Of a stretch of DNA of 64,000 bases, positions 1 to 7,693 are shown in pieces. The notes under the pieces are model-generated. The model saw only the letters and a list, made by a program, of their open reading frames with translations, was not told the DNA's origin and ran no database searches. The first letter of the stretch is position 1. Every line of letters starts with the position of its first letter. The translations under genes were made by a program, and so were the position numbers. Source of the DNA: Arthrobacter sp. StoSoilB19 (GTDB taxonomy: Bacteria; Actinomycetota; Actinomycetes; Actinomycetales; Micrococcaceae); assembly GCF_019977275.1 (NCBI RefSeq), contig NZ_AP024650.1:3472001-3536000 (forward strand). Direction: 5' to 3'.

Positions 1-144
1 GCCCTCGATCTCGCCGTCCCCGCCGCCGCCGTTGCCCATGCCGATCTTCTCGATCAGCCCCTCGGTGAGGACCGTTCCGGCTGCCACGTCACGGACCTGG
101 TACTTCAGGGAGGACGAACCGGAGTTGATGACGAGCACGAGCAT
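1..144 (-). CDS. ackA: acetate kinase, N-terminal part (cut by window edge)
   Basis: Acetate kinase interconverts acetyl phosphate and acetate with ATP formation in the cytoplasm. Only the first 48 residues are present; the gene runs off the left edge. The product starts [16 protein letters not shown], the family's N-terminal ATP-binding signature. The ATG lies at 142-144, with a strong GAGGAGG ribosome binding site just upstream, so it has its own translation start. Its usual partner pta is on the same strand but about 7.5 kb upstream (7694-9820), with a sugar-acid block between them, so the two are probably not one operon here. Identification is secure; only the 3' part is unseen. Confidence 0.94.
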   Translation of the reverse strand, partial: MLVLVINSGSSSLKYQVRDVAAGTVLTEGLIEKIGMGNGGGGDGEIEG

Positions 145-199
145 GCGGGGCCTCCTCAGCCTGGCGTCTGCAGTTCAACCCCCACTATAGGTTGAGCCG

Positions 200-583
200 C
201 TATCGGTCGGTGAGCAGCAGCGTGTTGCCGTCCGGGTCCTGCGCCGTGAAGAAGAGGCATACCTCCGGAGACCCCTCGATGGCACCGACCGGAACACCGC
301 TTTCCGCCAGCACGGCATGCGTTCCAGTCAGGTCGTCCACCATGAAATTGCAGGTTGCCCACGCCAGCCCGGGGGCGGCCTTGATGCCGCTGTCCGGGCC
401 CATCAGCGTGACGGACGCGGTTCCCGCAGCGGTGAGGACTGCTGAGAAGGTGTTCGCCTCCGCGACGCTGAGTCCAAGAAATCGGCGGTACCAGACGGCC
501 GCGGCATGTGGGTTGCGGACAGGGATGAAGGCAGTGGTGATGGCTGTACCGGGCATGCCAGCGATGTTAGCCGAGGGGAACAT
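200..583 (-). CDS. VOC (glyoxalase/bleomycin resistance-type) family protein
   Basis: A 127-residue single-domain VOC protein. Typical features are an early WYRRFLGL segment, a central short beta-rich stretch, and the C-terminal FTAQDPDGNTLLL motif of the second beta-alpha-beta-beta-beta unit. The family covers metal-dependent lyases, dioxygenases and binding proteins, so the reaction cannot be told. The ATG at 583 is preferred because an AAGGAAGG ribosome binding site precedes it; an internal ATG near 556 has none. It sits between ackA and a divergently placed acidic protein gene, so it is probably a single unit, possibly reading on into ackA. Confidence 0.78.
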   Translation of the reverse strand: MFPSANIAGMPGTAITTAFIPVRNPHAAAVWYRRFLGLSVAEANTFSAVLTAAGTASVTLMGPDSGIKAAPGLAWATCNFMVDDLTGTHAVLAESGVPVGAIEGSPEVCLFFTAQDPDGNTLLLTDR

Positions 584-667
584 CGGGTCGGGCCCTTCCT
601 TGCGGATCAGGCCCCGCTGTGCCTATGGTCGGCGGACAAGGCTGGACCACGCCGAGAGGACAATTCC

Positions 668-958
668 ATGACGAACGAGCCCAATTCGATCGACGAGAAC
701 GACCCCACCAACACGGGATCCAGCAGCACCGCCCCGCTTAACGCCGGAACGGGATCCGGCGGCAAGGGTGATCCCACGGGAGTGGAGGGCGCCAATCCGG
801 CCCTGGACGACACCGGCAACCTCAAGGCCGCAGAAACCGGGGAAGCGCCGGAGGCGCCCGAGAACCGGGAGGACCTGGACCTCACCCCGCAGGGCCTCTC
901 CGACGAGCCTGCCAAGGAAGAGGATCAGGAGAGCCTGGCCAAGCCGGACAACAGCTAA
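668..958 (+). CDS. small acidic hypothetical protein
   Basis: A 96-residue protein very rich in Asp, Glu, Asn, Gly, Pro and Thr, with no hydrophobic segment, so probably intrinsically disordered and cytoplasmic. The ATG at 668 follows a GAGAGGA ribosome binding site at a good distance. I do not recognise a family; low-complexity acidic proteins of this kind are common in Arthrobacter-like genomes. It converges on the FAH-family gene, with a strong palindrome (986-1035) between them. Third-position GC bias supports real coding. Confidence 0.62.
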   Translation: MTNEPNSIDENDPTNTGSSSTAPLNAGTGSGGKGDPTGVEGANPALDDTGNLKAAETGEAPEAPENREDLDLTPQGLSDEPAKEEDQESLAKPDNS

Positions 959-985
959 GCACCGCAGGCACCAAAGCACCCCATG

Positions 986-1035
986 AACAACGTACGACGT
1001 CGGCACTCACCAAAGTGCCGGCGTCGTACGTTGTT
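986..1035. terminator. bidirectional terminator-like palindrome, copy 1
   Basis: A 22-bp inverted repeat with one mismatch and a 6-nt loop (CACCAA), built on the core AGTGCCGGCGTCGTAC. The outer arms AACAAC/GTTGTT give T-rich tails on both strands. It lies between convergent genes, so it would end transcription from both sides. Almost the same stem and loop recur at 7635-7681. Confidence 0.8.
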
Positions 1036-1044
1036 GCACCACAG

Positions 1045-2244
1045 CTAGGCCCGCGCCTCCTGCTGCTGCGCGGCCAGGTATGCGAACAGCCGGCGCAGGC
1101 CGAATGACCACTCCGGCAGTTCCTCACAGGGCCCCACCCGGTTGATCAGGGCACCCAGGTGCCGGCTGCGGATGGTCACCCGGTCACCGTGTTTGTGGGT
1201 GAAGCCCTGTCCGGGCACGTCGCGGTCCTGTGTGGGCGCAAACAGGGTCCCCGTGAACAGTGCGAATCCGTCCGGGTACTGATGGTGCTTCCCGTGCGTC
1301 GCCGCCACGAGCTCCTCGAAGGGCCGGCTGATCCGGGACACGCTGTTCCGGCCCTCCAGCAGGTAGCCGTCCGGGCCTTCGACGCCCAGCAGGATCTCCT
1401 CGCCGCGCAGCGTATCCAGGGTGAATTGGCCGTCGAACAGCCGGATCAGCGGTCCCAGCGCGCTGGAGGCGTTGTTGTCCTTGGCCTTGCCCAGCAGCAG
1501 CGCGCTCCTGCCCTCAACATCACGCAGGTTCACGTCGTTGCCGAGCGTCGCACCCACCACTGTGCCGCCGGAGGTGGCGATCAGGACCAGCTCCGGCTCC
1601 GGGTTGTTCCAGGACGAGAAGGCCGGGATGCCGATGCCCGCGCCCAGGCCTACCGAGGAGAGGACCGGGGCCTTGGTGAAGACTTCCGGGTCCGGACCGA
1701 TCCCCACTTCCAGGTACTGCGACCACAGGCCTTCGGAGATCAGGACGCGTTTGGCTTCGGCGGCTTCCGGCGATCCCGGCCGCAGGGCGGAAATGCTTCC
1801 ACCCAGGGCGCGGCCCACCAGTTCCCGGACCCCGGCCGCGCGTCCGGCGTCGCCGGCGCAGCGCTCCTCGATGACGCGCTCGATCATGCTGTCCACGAAC
1901 GTGACGCCGCAGGCCTTGATGACCTGGAGGTCCACGGGGGCCAGCAACCGGGTCCGGGTGCTGTCACCCTCCAGGGACGCCTTGACGACGCCGGCCGTGT
2001 CCCAACGCGGTTCCGCCAGGCCGGGATCTGCCAGGGCTGAGCGGACGGCGGCAGCGGGATCGGGCAGCTCCAGGAGATCCGCGACCGTTCCGGCCAGGCG
2101 GTGCAGGTCAAAGACGCTGCCCCCGCTGACGGCCACAACGCGTGGTCCCCCGCTCTCCACATCCCAGACCCGCCCGATCAGCAGGGCCTGGTCCGCGTCC
2201 TCGGGGAGTATGGCGTGGACGTCTTCCGGGCCTGTGGCGTTCAT
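1045..2244 (-). CDS. FAH-family sugar-acid dehydratase (2-keto-3-deoxy-pentonate dehydratase-like)
   Basis: A 399-residue fumarylacetoacetate-hydrolase-fold protein. The length and acidic cluster NNPEPELVL (about residue 213) followed by GNDVNLRD (about 235) match the Mg-binding core of the long FAH enzymes such as Caulobacter XylX and the archaeal 2-keto-3-deoxy-D-arabinonate dehydratase. These make 2-oxoglutarate semialdehyde. The ATG at 2244 overlaps the stop of the upstream dehydrogenase gene by four bases (ATGA), and a GGAGGA site sits inside that gene, so the two are translationally coupled. The neighbours, an acid-sugar dehydratase and a semialdehyde dehydrogenase, fit a Weimberg-type pathway. 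An alternative is hydrolysis of a diketo-deoxy sugar acid to pyruvate and lactate, as in L-fucose breakdown. Confidence 0.85.
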   Translation of the reverse strand: MNATGPEDVHAILPEDADQALLIGRVWDVESGGPRVVAVSGGSVFDLHRLAGTVADLLELPDPAAAVRSALADPGLAEPRWDTAGVVKASLEGDSTRTRLLAPVDLQVIKACGVTFVDSMIERVIEERCAGDAGRAAGVRELVGRALGGSISALRPGSPEAAEAKRVLISEGLWSQYLEVGIGPDPEVFTKAPVLSSVGLGAGIGIPAFSSWNNPEPELVLIATSGGTVVGATLGNDVNLRDVEGRSALLLGKAKDNNASSALGPLIRLFDGQFTLDTLRGEEILLGVEGPDGYLLEGRNSVSRISRPFEELVAATHGKHHQYPDGFALFTGTLFAPTQDRDVPGQGFTHKHGDRVTIRSRHLGALINRVGPCEELPEWSFGLRRLFAYLAAQQQEARA

Positions 2245-3770
2245 TGCTTGTCCTCCTGGGTGGCCACAACCCCGGCTGCGGCGCCGGATGGGCGCTGCCA
2301 GACGCCATCCACCCTTTGCGGAACCTGCCAGGGATTGCTGTCCTGCAGGGGTTCGGGCAGCCGGTCCGCGGGAAAGTCCTGGTATGCCACCGGCCGCAGG
2401 AACCGGCGGACCGCCGCCGTGCCCACCGACGTGGTGGCCGAGGTGGTGGCGGGGTATGGCCCTCCGTGGTGCTGGGCGTAGCTGACGGTAACTCCCGTGG
2501 GCCAGCCATTCCACAGGACCCGGCCGCTGGTGTCCGCCAGCCGGGCAGCGAGCGCGGCGACGTCGTCGTCCGCTTCCGCCTGGAGCGTGGTGGTCAGCTG
2601 CCCTTCCAGCAGCCCGGCCAGGGCCGGCAACCCGGATTCGTCGTCGTACGCGACCACCAGGCTGGCCGGCCCGAACATCTCCTGGCGGAGCAGTTCCGGA
2701 TTCTTCCGGACCTCGTCGGCAGTGGTGAGCAGGACGGTGGGGGCCGGCTCCTCGGCAAAGTCGCCTTCCACCAGGATGTCCACGCCGTCGGTGTCCCGGA
2801 GCCGGCTGACGGCATCGCTGTACCCGTCGTGCAGGCGGGGGCTGAGCAGCCGGGCGGGCGTGAAACCTGCCAGGGCCTGCGCCAGTTCGCGGCGAACGTC
2901 ATCGGCCTGCCCCGCGGGGACGAACAGCAGCCCGGGCTTGGTGCAGAACTGGCCCATGCCCAGGGTGAACGAGGCAGCATAGCCGGCGAGGATGTCCGCC
3001 CGCCGCGCGGCCCAGGCCCTGCCCGTGACGAAGACGGCGTTGATGCCGCCCAGTTCACCGAAGAACGGAATGGGCTCCGGGCGGGCAGCGATGCGGTCGA
3101 GCAGGGCGCGGCCGCCCGCGGTGGAGCCGGTGAAACCGATGGCTTTCACCTGGGGGTGGTCCACCAGCGCCTCGCCTGCCTGCCGCCCGGTCACCATGGA
3201 GAACAGGCCCGACGGCGCACCTGCACCTTCCAGCGCATCGATCACGGTCCGCGCGGTCCGGGCCGCAAGCCCGGCGTGGGCGTCGTGGGCTTTGTGGACG
3301 ACGGCGCAGCCGGCCGCCAGGGCCGACGCGCTGTCCCCGCCCATCACGCTGAACGCAAAGGGGAAGTTGGAGGCGCCGAAGACGCCCACGACGCCGAGCG
3401 GGACGTTGTAGCGCCGAAGGTCCGGGCGCGGGCCCATGGACCAGTTGGGGTCGGCGTGGTCGATGGTGGCGTCGAAGTGCTCCCCGAGGCGGATTTCCGC
3501 CGCGAAGAGCCGCAGCTGGAACACGGTGCGCTTCAGTTCCCCTTCCAGCCTGGCCGTCCCGAGGTGTGTTTCGGCCACGGCGGTCTGCACAAGTCCCGCA
3601 GCGTCCTGCTCCAGGCCGGCGGCAATGGCTTCAAGCCAGCCGGCGCGCCGGTGCGGGTCCGCCAAACGGGCCTGTTCGAAGGCACGGTGGGCGGCGCCGA
3701 CGGCGGCGTCGAGCTCCCCTGCGGTGGTGGGTCCGGCGAGGACGGCCGTTGCGTGGGGGGCCGCGGTCAT
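2241..3770 (-). CDS. 2-oxoglutarate semialdehyde dehydrogenase (NADP+)-like
   Basis: A 509-residue aldehyde dehydrogenase of the NADP-linked KGSADH type. It carries [19 protein letters not shown] in the cofactor-binding part, ELGG with the general-base Glu at about 239, and the catalytic Cys at about 276 within QFCTKPG. The family oxidises 2-oxoglutarate semialdehyde to 2-oxoglutarate, the last step of oxidative pentose and hexarate pathways. The start at 3770 overlaps the upstream enolase stop by four bases, and its own stop overlaps the FAH start, so enolase, dehydrogenase and FAH form one tightly coupled operon. No key residue is missing. Confident for the family; the exact aldehyde is inferred from the operon. 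Confidence 0.9.
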   Translation of the reverse strand: MTAAPHATAVLAGPTTAGELDAAVGAAHRAFEQARLADPHRRAGWLEAIAAGLEQDAAGLVQTAVAETHLGTARLEGELKRTVFQLRLFAAEIRLGEHFDATIDHADPNWSMGPRPDLRRYNVPLGVVGVFGASNFPFAFSVMGGDSASALAAGCAVVHKAHDAHAGLAARTARTVIDALEGAGAPSGLFSMVTGRQAGEALVDHPQVKAIGFTGSTAGGRALLDRIAARPEPIPFFGELGGINAVFVTGRAWAARRADILAGYAASFTLGMGQFCTKPGLLFVPAGQADDVRRELAQALAGFTPARLLSPRLHDGYSDAVSRLRDTDGVDILVEGDFAEEPAPTVLLTTADEVRKNPELLRQEMFGPASLVVAYDDESGLPALAGLLEGQLTTTLQAEADDDVAALAARLADTSGRVLWNGWPTGVTVSYAQHHGGPYPATTSATTSVGTAAVRRFLRPVAYQDFPADRLPEPLQDSNPWQVPQRVDGVWQRPSGAAAGVVATQEDKQ

Positions 3771-5116
3771 CGGCCGGCTCCTGCCGCCGCGGCCAGGGAT
3801 CCGCCGGTGACGGCGGCCCGGTTGCCCACTTCCTGCCAGCCTGCGCCGTTGGGGAATTCCCAGCGGGCGCGGGAGGCGGTGAGCATCTCGGCGCCCGTGC
3901 CGGGCAGTGCCGGGGCGGCATAGCGGCCGTCGATGATCCGGACGGGTTCGGCAAAGTGCTCGTGCAGGTGGTCCACGAATTCGATCATGCGGTTTTCCTG
4001 GCTGCGGCCCACCACGGCGTAGTCGAAGAAGGAGAAGTGCTGGACCAGTTCGCACAGGCCCACTCCCCCGGCGTGCGGGCAGACGGGGACCCCGAACTTG
4101 GCTGCCAGCAGCAGGATGGCGATGTTCTCGTTGACACCGGCCACACGGGTGGAGTCCAGCTGCAGGACGTCGATGGCGCCGGCCTGGAGGAGCTGCTTGA
4201 AGACGATCCGGCTCGCCACGGCCTCTCCGGTGGCCACCCGTACGGGGGTGACACCCTTGCGGATGTCGGCGTGGCCCAGGATGTCATCCGTGCTGGTGGG
4301 CTCTTCGATCCAGTAGGGGTTGAATTCGGCCAGCTGGTTGACCCACTCGATGGCCTCGGAGACTTCCCAGCGCTGGTTGGCGTCAATGGCGATGGGCAGG
4401 GCGCCCACCGCCTCACGGGCCAGGGCCATGCGCCTGCGGTCGTCGTTGATGTCGCCGCCCACCTTGAGCTTGATCATGGAGAAGCCTTCCGCGGCCGCCT
4501 CCTTGCTCAGCCGGACCAATTTCTCGTCGCTGTAGCCCAGCCAGCCCGGGGAGGTGGTGTAGGCGGGGAACCCGTTGTTCCGGAGCGACTCGATGCGCTG
4601 GGCTTTGCCTTCCTGGCCGGCGCGGAGGATCTCCAGGGCTTCCTCGGGGCTGAGGGCGTCGCGGATGTGGGTGAAGTCCACCACGCTGACCAGTTCCTCC
4701 GGTGTCATTTCGGCAAGGAGGAGCCACAACGGCTTGTTTTCGCGGCGGGCACGGATGTCCCACAAAGCGCTGACCAGGGCGCCGCAGGCCATCTGGGTCA
4801 CGCCCTTCTCGGGTCCCAGCCAGCGGAGCTGGGAGTCGTGGACCAGGAGCCTGGACGCGCCGCCCAGGTCATAAATCAGCTCGTCGATGTCGCGGCCCAC
4901 CAGCAGGCGTGCGTAGGCGTCAATCGCGGACGTGAGGATTTCATTGCCGCGGCCGCAACTGAAGATGAAGCCGTGGCCCTCATCGCCCGCGTCGGTGCGG
5001 ATGACAACGTAGGCGGCGGAGTAGTCAGGGTCGACGTTGACCGCATCGGAACCGTCAAGTTCGAGGGATGTGGGGAAACGAACGTCCTGGGTCTTGATGG
5101 ACGTGATGGAAGGCAT
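3767..5116 (-). CDS. L-fuconate/D-arabinonate dehydratase, enolase superfamily
   Basis: A 449-residue enolase-superfamily acid-sugar dehydratase, closely similar along its whole length to the L-fuconate dehydratase/ENOSF1 group. Shared stretches include [43 protein letters not shown] and [15 protein letters not shown]. The KxK general-base motif is Lys216/Lys218, and metal ligands sit in the DANQRW, WIEEP and ATGE segments. It removes water from an aldonic acid to give a 2-keto-3-deoxy acid. The ATG at 5116 is chosen; a TTG three codons earlier is possible. First gene of the operon with the dehydrogenase and FAH genes. L-fuconate and D-arabinonate share stereochemistry, so the substrate is uncertain. 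Confidence 0.9.
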   Translation of the reverse strand: MPSITSIKTQDVRFPTSLELDGSDAVNVDPDYSAAYVVIRTDAGDEGHGFIFSCGRGNEILTSAIDAYARLLVGRDIDELIYDLGGASRLLVHDSQLRWLGPEKGVTQMACGALVSALWDIRARRENKPLWLLLAEMTPEELVSVVDFTHIRDALSPEEALEILRAGQEGKAQRIESLRNNGFPAYTTSPGWLGYSDEKLVRLSKEAAAEGFSMIKLKVGGDINDDRRRMALAREAVGALPIAIDANQRWEVSEAIEWVNQLAEFNPYWIEEPTSTDDILGHADIRKGVTPVRVATGEAVASRIVFKQLLQAGAIDVLQLDSTRVAGVNENIAILLLAAKFGVPVCPHAGGVGLCELVQHFSFFDYAVVGRSQENRMIEFVDHLHEHFAEPVRIIDGRYAAPALPGTGAEMLTASRARWEFPNGAGWQEVGNRAAVTGGSLAAAAGAGR

Positions 5117-5161
5117 GGAACTCAACTTTCGGTTTACGACTGCTGGGAGGGGAAAGATTCG

Positions 5162-5210
5162 ATTCCTATACGAATTTCTAAAATCATATAGGACATGTGA
5201 TCCAGGTCAA
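5162..5210 (-). promoter_or_regulatory. promoter and operator of the sugar-acid operon
   Basis: On the minus strand TTGACC (5205-5210) and TATGAT (5183-5188) are 16 nt apart and followed by an inverted repeat with arms TCCTATA/TATAGGA (5164-5170 and 5187-5193). The 14-mer TCCTATATGATTTT (minus strand, 5180-5193) is identical to one upstream of the MFS gene at 6191-6204, and CTTGAYCTGGATCA also recurs there. This is the likely target of the neighbouring FadR-type repressor. Confidence 0.66.
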
Positions 5211-5245
5211 GACCTGCCCGGCAGGCATTCGCTTGCCCGGGCACA

Positions 5246-5274
5246 CAAAAGCCCCGGCCTGCGGGGCCGGGGCT
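5246..5274 (-). terminator. Rho-independent terminator of the GntR-family gene
   Basis: Minus-strand hairpin with a 9-10 bp GC stem (AGCCCCGGCC with GGCCGGGGCT, 5250-5274) followed by TTTT. It lies directly after the stop of the regulator gene and before the operon promoter, separating the two. Confidence 0.76.
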
Positions 5275-5287
5275 GCGCCGCACTGGG

Positions 5288-6013
5288 CTAGCCGGTGATG
5301 ATCCGCCTGCGCGGCGGGCCGCTGTCCTCCAGGGGGGCAAGTTCACCTTCGAAGGCCTGGGCAAACCTGTCGAAGGAGTTGCGGATATGGGTGGTCATGG
5401 CCGCCTCGGCCCGCTCCGGATCGCAGGCTTCGATCGCCTCACGCACGGCCGTATGCTCAGCCACCGTGATGGCGCCGTCCACATCTGCCGGGTAGAGCCG
5501 GAAGGTGTGCAGGTGGCAGTGCGTCTGGGCAAAGGCGTGCCGGACCACCGGATTTCCGGAGGCGGCCAGGATGGTGTCATGAAAGCGGGTGTCGTGCGCC
5601 ACCAGATCCTGCCTCAGGTCCTTGCTGCGCTTCATGGTGCCCCGGAAGCCCGCCAGCTCCTTTTCCAGCGCGGCGGCCGGATTGGCAAGGCGGTCCACCG
5701 CCGCCGCACGCGCCGCCCAGGGCTCCACCAGGAGCCTGAACTCGAACAGCGAGCGCAGTTCCGGCAGGTCCAGGAGCGGGGTGGTGCTGTAGCCGCGGCC
5801 GGGGTTGTACACCACCAGGTTGTCGCCCTCGAGCCGCTGGAGCACCTCACGGACCGGGGTCTGCGAGACGCCAAGGCTGCGGGCCACGGCATCAATGTTG
5901 ATGCGGGTGCCCGGAGCAATCCCGCCGTCCAGGATGGAGGCGCGCATGGCCGTGTAGACGTCGGGAACGGCTGCTTTGCCGCGCGGAACTTCGGATGGTT
6001 GACGTGGGGGCAC
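5288..6013 (-). CDS. FadR-subfamily GntR transcriptional regulator
   Basis: A 241-residue regulator with an N-terminal winged helix (about residues 20-80, containing VARSLGVSQTPVREVLQRLEG) and a C-terminal all-helical FCD ligand domain with Asp and His residues (AHDTRFHD, HTAVREAI) that bind a metal and an organic acid. The GTG at 6013 is chosen because AAGAGGT precedes it by six bases; longer reading frames lack a site. It lies between the catabolic operon (downstream, same strand) and the divergent MFS gene. Both carry the same TCCTATATGATTTT element, so this protein probably represses both and is released by the sugar acid or its 2-keto-3-deoxy product. Confidence 0.9.
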   Translation of the reverse strand: MPPRQPSEVPRGKAAVPDVYTAMRASILDGGIAPGTRINIDAVARSLGVSQTPVREVLQRLEGDNLVVYNPGRGYSTTPLLDLPELRSLFEFRLLVEPWAARAAAVDRLANPAAALEKELAGFRGTMKRSKDLRQDLVAHDTRFHDTILAASGNPVVRHAFAQTHCHLHTFRLYPADVDGAITVAEHTAVREAIEACDPERAEAAMTTHIRNSFDRFAQAFEGELAPLEDSGPPRRRIITG

Positions 6014-6153
6014 GCAATTACCTCTTGAACTGGAGTGGACCGGGTTGAACCGGGGCACCCGGTTGCACGGGCGCCGGTTGGAGTGAAGCTGCTGGGGGAA
6101 TCATAAGCCACCCGCCGCCGGCAGCTTCTCCGCAGGCTTTCCAAAAGCAACAC

Positions 6154-6204
6154 TTGATCTGGATCACAAAATCTATATGATTAACCCGATTCCTATATGA
6201 TTTT
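6154..6204 (+). promoter_or_regulatory. promoter and operator of the MFS transporter gene
   Basis: TTGATC (6154-6159) and TATGAT (6176-6181) are 16 nt apart, followed by TCCTATATGATTTT at 6191-6204. The spacing, the TGGATCACA extension after the -35 box and the 14-mer all match the promoter of the divergent catabolic operon at 5162-5210, which points to shared control. Confidence 0.66.
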
Positions 6205-6283
6205 GGCGCAGATATCTTCCGCGTCTCCCCCTCCCGCACGTGCGCACCGCACCCGAAGCCATGTATATGTCGAAGGAGACCGC

Positions 6284-7615
6284 ATGACTACGCTCGGAAG
6301 TAAAACAACCCTTGGCACTCCAGCCCGGCAGCCCCGCCTGATGACCCGCAAACGCTGGGTGATCATCTGGCTTGCCTTCATAGGCCTCAGCATCAACTAC
6401 CTGGACCGTTCCAGCCTCAGCGTCGCACTGCCCTTCATGGGCAAGGACTTTGAACTCAGCGCCACCCAACAGGGCCTGATCTTTGCCGCCTTCTTTTGGG
6501 CCTACGACTTCTTCCAGCTCGCAGCGGGCTGGTACGTGGACAAGGTAGGCCCGCGCCGCTCGTTCTCACTGGCCGCCGTGTGGTGGTCCGTCTTCACCAT
6601 GGTCACCGCCGCCGCATCCAGTTTCTGGTCCCTCTTCGCGGCGCGCTTCCTCCTCGGCGTGGGTGAAAGCCCGGCGCCCAGCACAGCCGCCAAGGTGGTG
6701 GCCACCTGGTTCCCGGTCCGCGAACGCGCCTTCGCCACCAGCATCTGGGACTCCGGCTCGCGCGTCGGGGCCGTCATCGCCCTGCCGATCGTCACCCTGA
6801 TCGTCGCCTTCACCTCCTGGCACGCGGTGTTCATCATCATCGGTGTCCTTGGAATCATCTGGGCCGCCGTGTGGTGGAAGTACTACCGCGGCCCGGAGGA
6901 GCACGCCGGCGCCAACGCCGCCGAAGTCAGCTACATCCAGGACGGCGGCGCCCGCGGCGCGGCAAGCGACGACGAAAGCGCGGCCAAACTCCCCTGGCGT
7001 TCGCTCTTCAAGTACCGCACCATCCTGAGCATGATGTTCGGCTTCTTCTGCCTGAACAGCGCCATCTATTTCTTCATCACGTTCTTCCCCAGCTACCTGG
7101 TCAAGGAACGCGGCTTCGACCTCCTCAAGCTCGGCTTCTTCGGCGCCATCCCCGGCATCTGCGCCGTCCTGTTCGGCTGGCTGGGTGGCTACCTGGCCGA
7201 CCGTGCCGTGCGCGCCGGGTCCCCGGTCAGCAAGGTCCGCAAAACGGCCATCGCCGGCGGCCTGGCAGGCGGCTCCGTCATCATGTTTGCCGCACTGGTC
7301 CCGGAAGCCTGGATGGCCCTTGCCCTCCTGTCCGTCGCCTACTCCAGCCTCACCGTGGCGGCAACCGGAATCTGGTCCCTGCCGGCGGACGTTGCCCCAA
7401 GTTCACGGCACGTCGGCTCCATCGGCGGCCTGCAGAACTTCGCCTCCAACCTGGCCGGCATCTTCACGCCGATCCTGATCGGCGTGCTGGTGGACCAGAC
7501 CGGATCCTTCGTGGCGCCGCTGGCCGTCATCGGCGCGATCTCCCTCATTGGCGCAGCCAATTACCTGTTCGTCATTGGCAAGATCGAGCCGCTGAAGGTC
7601 AAGGCAGCCGCCTAG
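6284..7615 (+). CDS. MFS transporter, anion:cation symporter family (sugar acid uptake)
   Basis: A 443-residue, about 12-helix permease of the ACS family, which imports galactonate, glucarate and similar acids with protons. Diagnostic features are LSINYLDRSSLSVALPFM in helix 1, the DKVGPRRSF loop after helix 2, and the RFLLGVGESPAPS segment of helix 4. The ATG at 6284 follows a GAAGGAGA site; earlier in-frame starts lack one. It is divergent from the FadR-type regulator and shares its operator-like sequence with the dehydratase operon, so it very probably imports the acid used by that pathway. Confidence 0.9.
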   Translation: MTTLGSKTTLGTPARQPRLMTRKRWVIIWLAFIGLSINYLDRSSLSVALPFMGKDFELSATQQGLIFAAFFWAYDFFQLAAGWYVDKVGPRRSFSLAAVWWSVFTMVTAAASSFWSLFAARFLLGVGESPAPSTAAKVVATWFPVRERAFATSIWDSGSRVGAVIALPIVTLIVAFTSWHAVFIIIGVLGIIWAAVWWKYYRGPEEHAGANAAEVSYIQDGGARGAASDDESAAKLPWRSLFKYRTILSMMFGFFCLNSAIYFFITFFPSYLVKERGFDLLKLGFFGAIPGICAVLFGWLGGYLADRAVRAGSPVSKVRKTAIAGGLAGGSVIMFAALVPEAWMALALLSVAYSSLTVAATGIWSLPADVAPSSRHVGSIGGLQNFASNLAGIFTPILIGVLVDQTGSFVAPLAVIGAISLIGAANYLFVIGKIEPLKVKAAA

Positions 7616-7634
7616 GCCTTCCCAGCCGCCAGGC

Positions 7635-7681
7635 AAAAGTACGACGCCGGCACTTACCAAAGTGCCGGCGTCGTACGTTTT
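7635..7681. terminator. bidirectional terminator-like palindrome, copy 2
   Basis: A perfect 16-bp stem (GTACGACGCCGGCACT with AGTGCCGGCGTCGTAC) and a 6-nt loop TACCAA, flanked by AAAA and TTTT, between the convergent MFS and pta genes. Stem and loop nearly equal the copy at 986-1035; the two lie just outside the ends of the sugar-acid block. Confidence 0.8.
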
Positions 7682-7693
7682 CTGCGTGGTGCC

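Noticed and set aside
2142..3923. 593-codon open frame on the plus strand opposite the dehydrogenase gene
   Set aside because: Opposite a well-supported aldehyde dehydrogenase; open only because of high GC, no domain pattern and no ribosome binding site.
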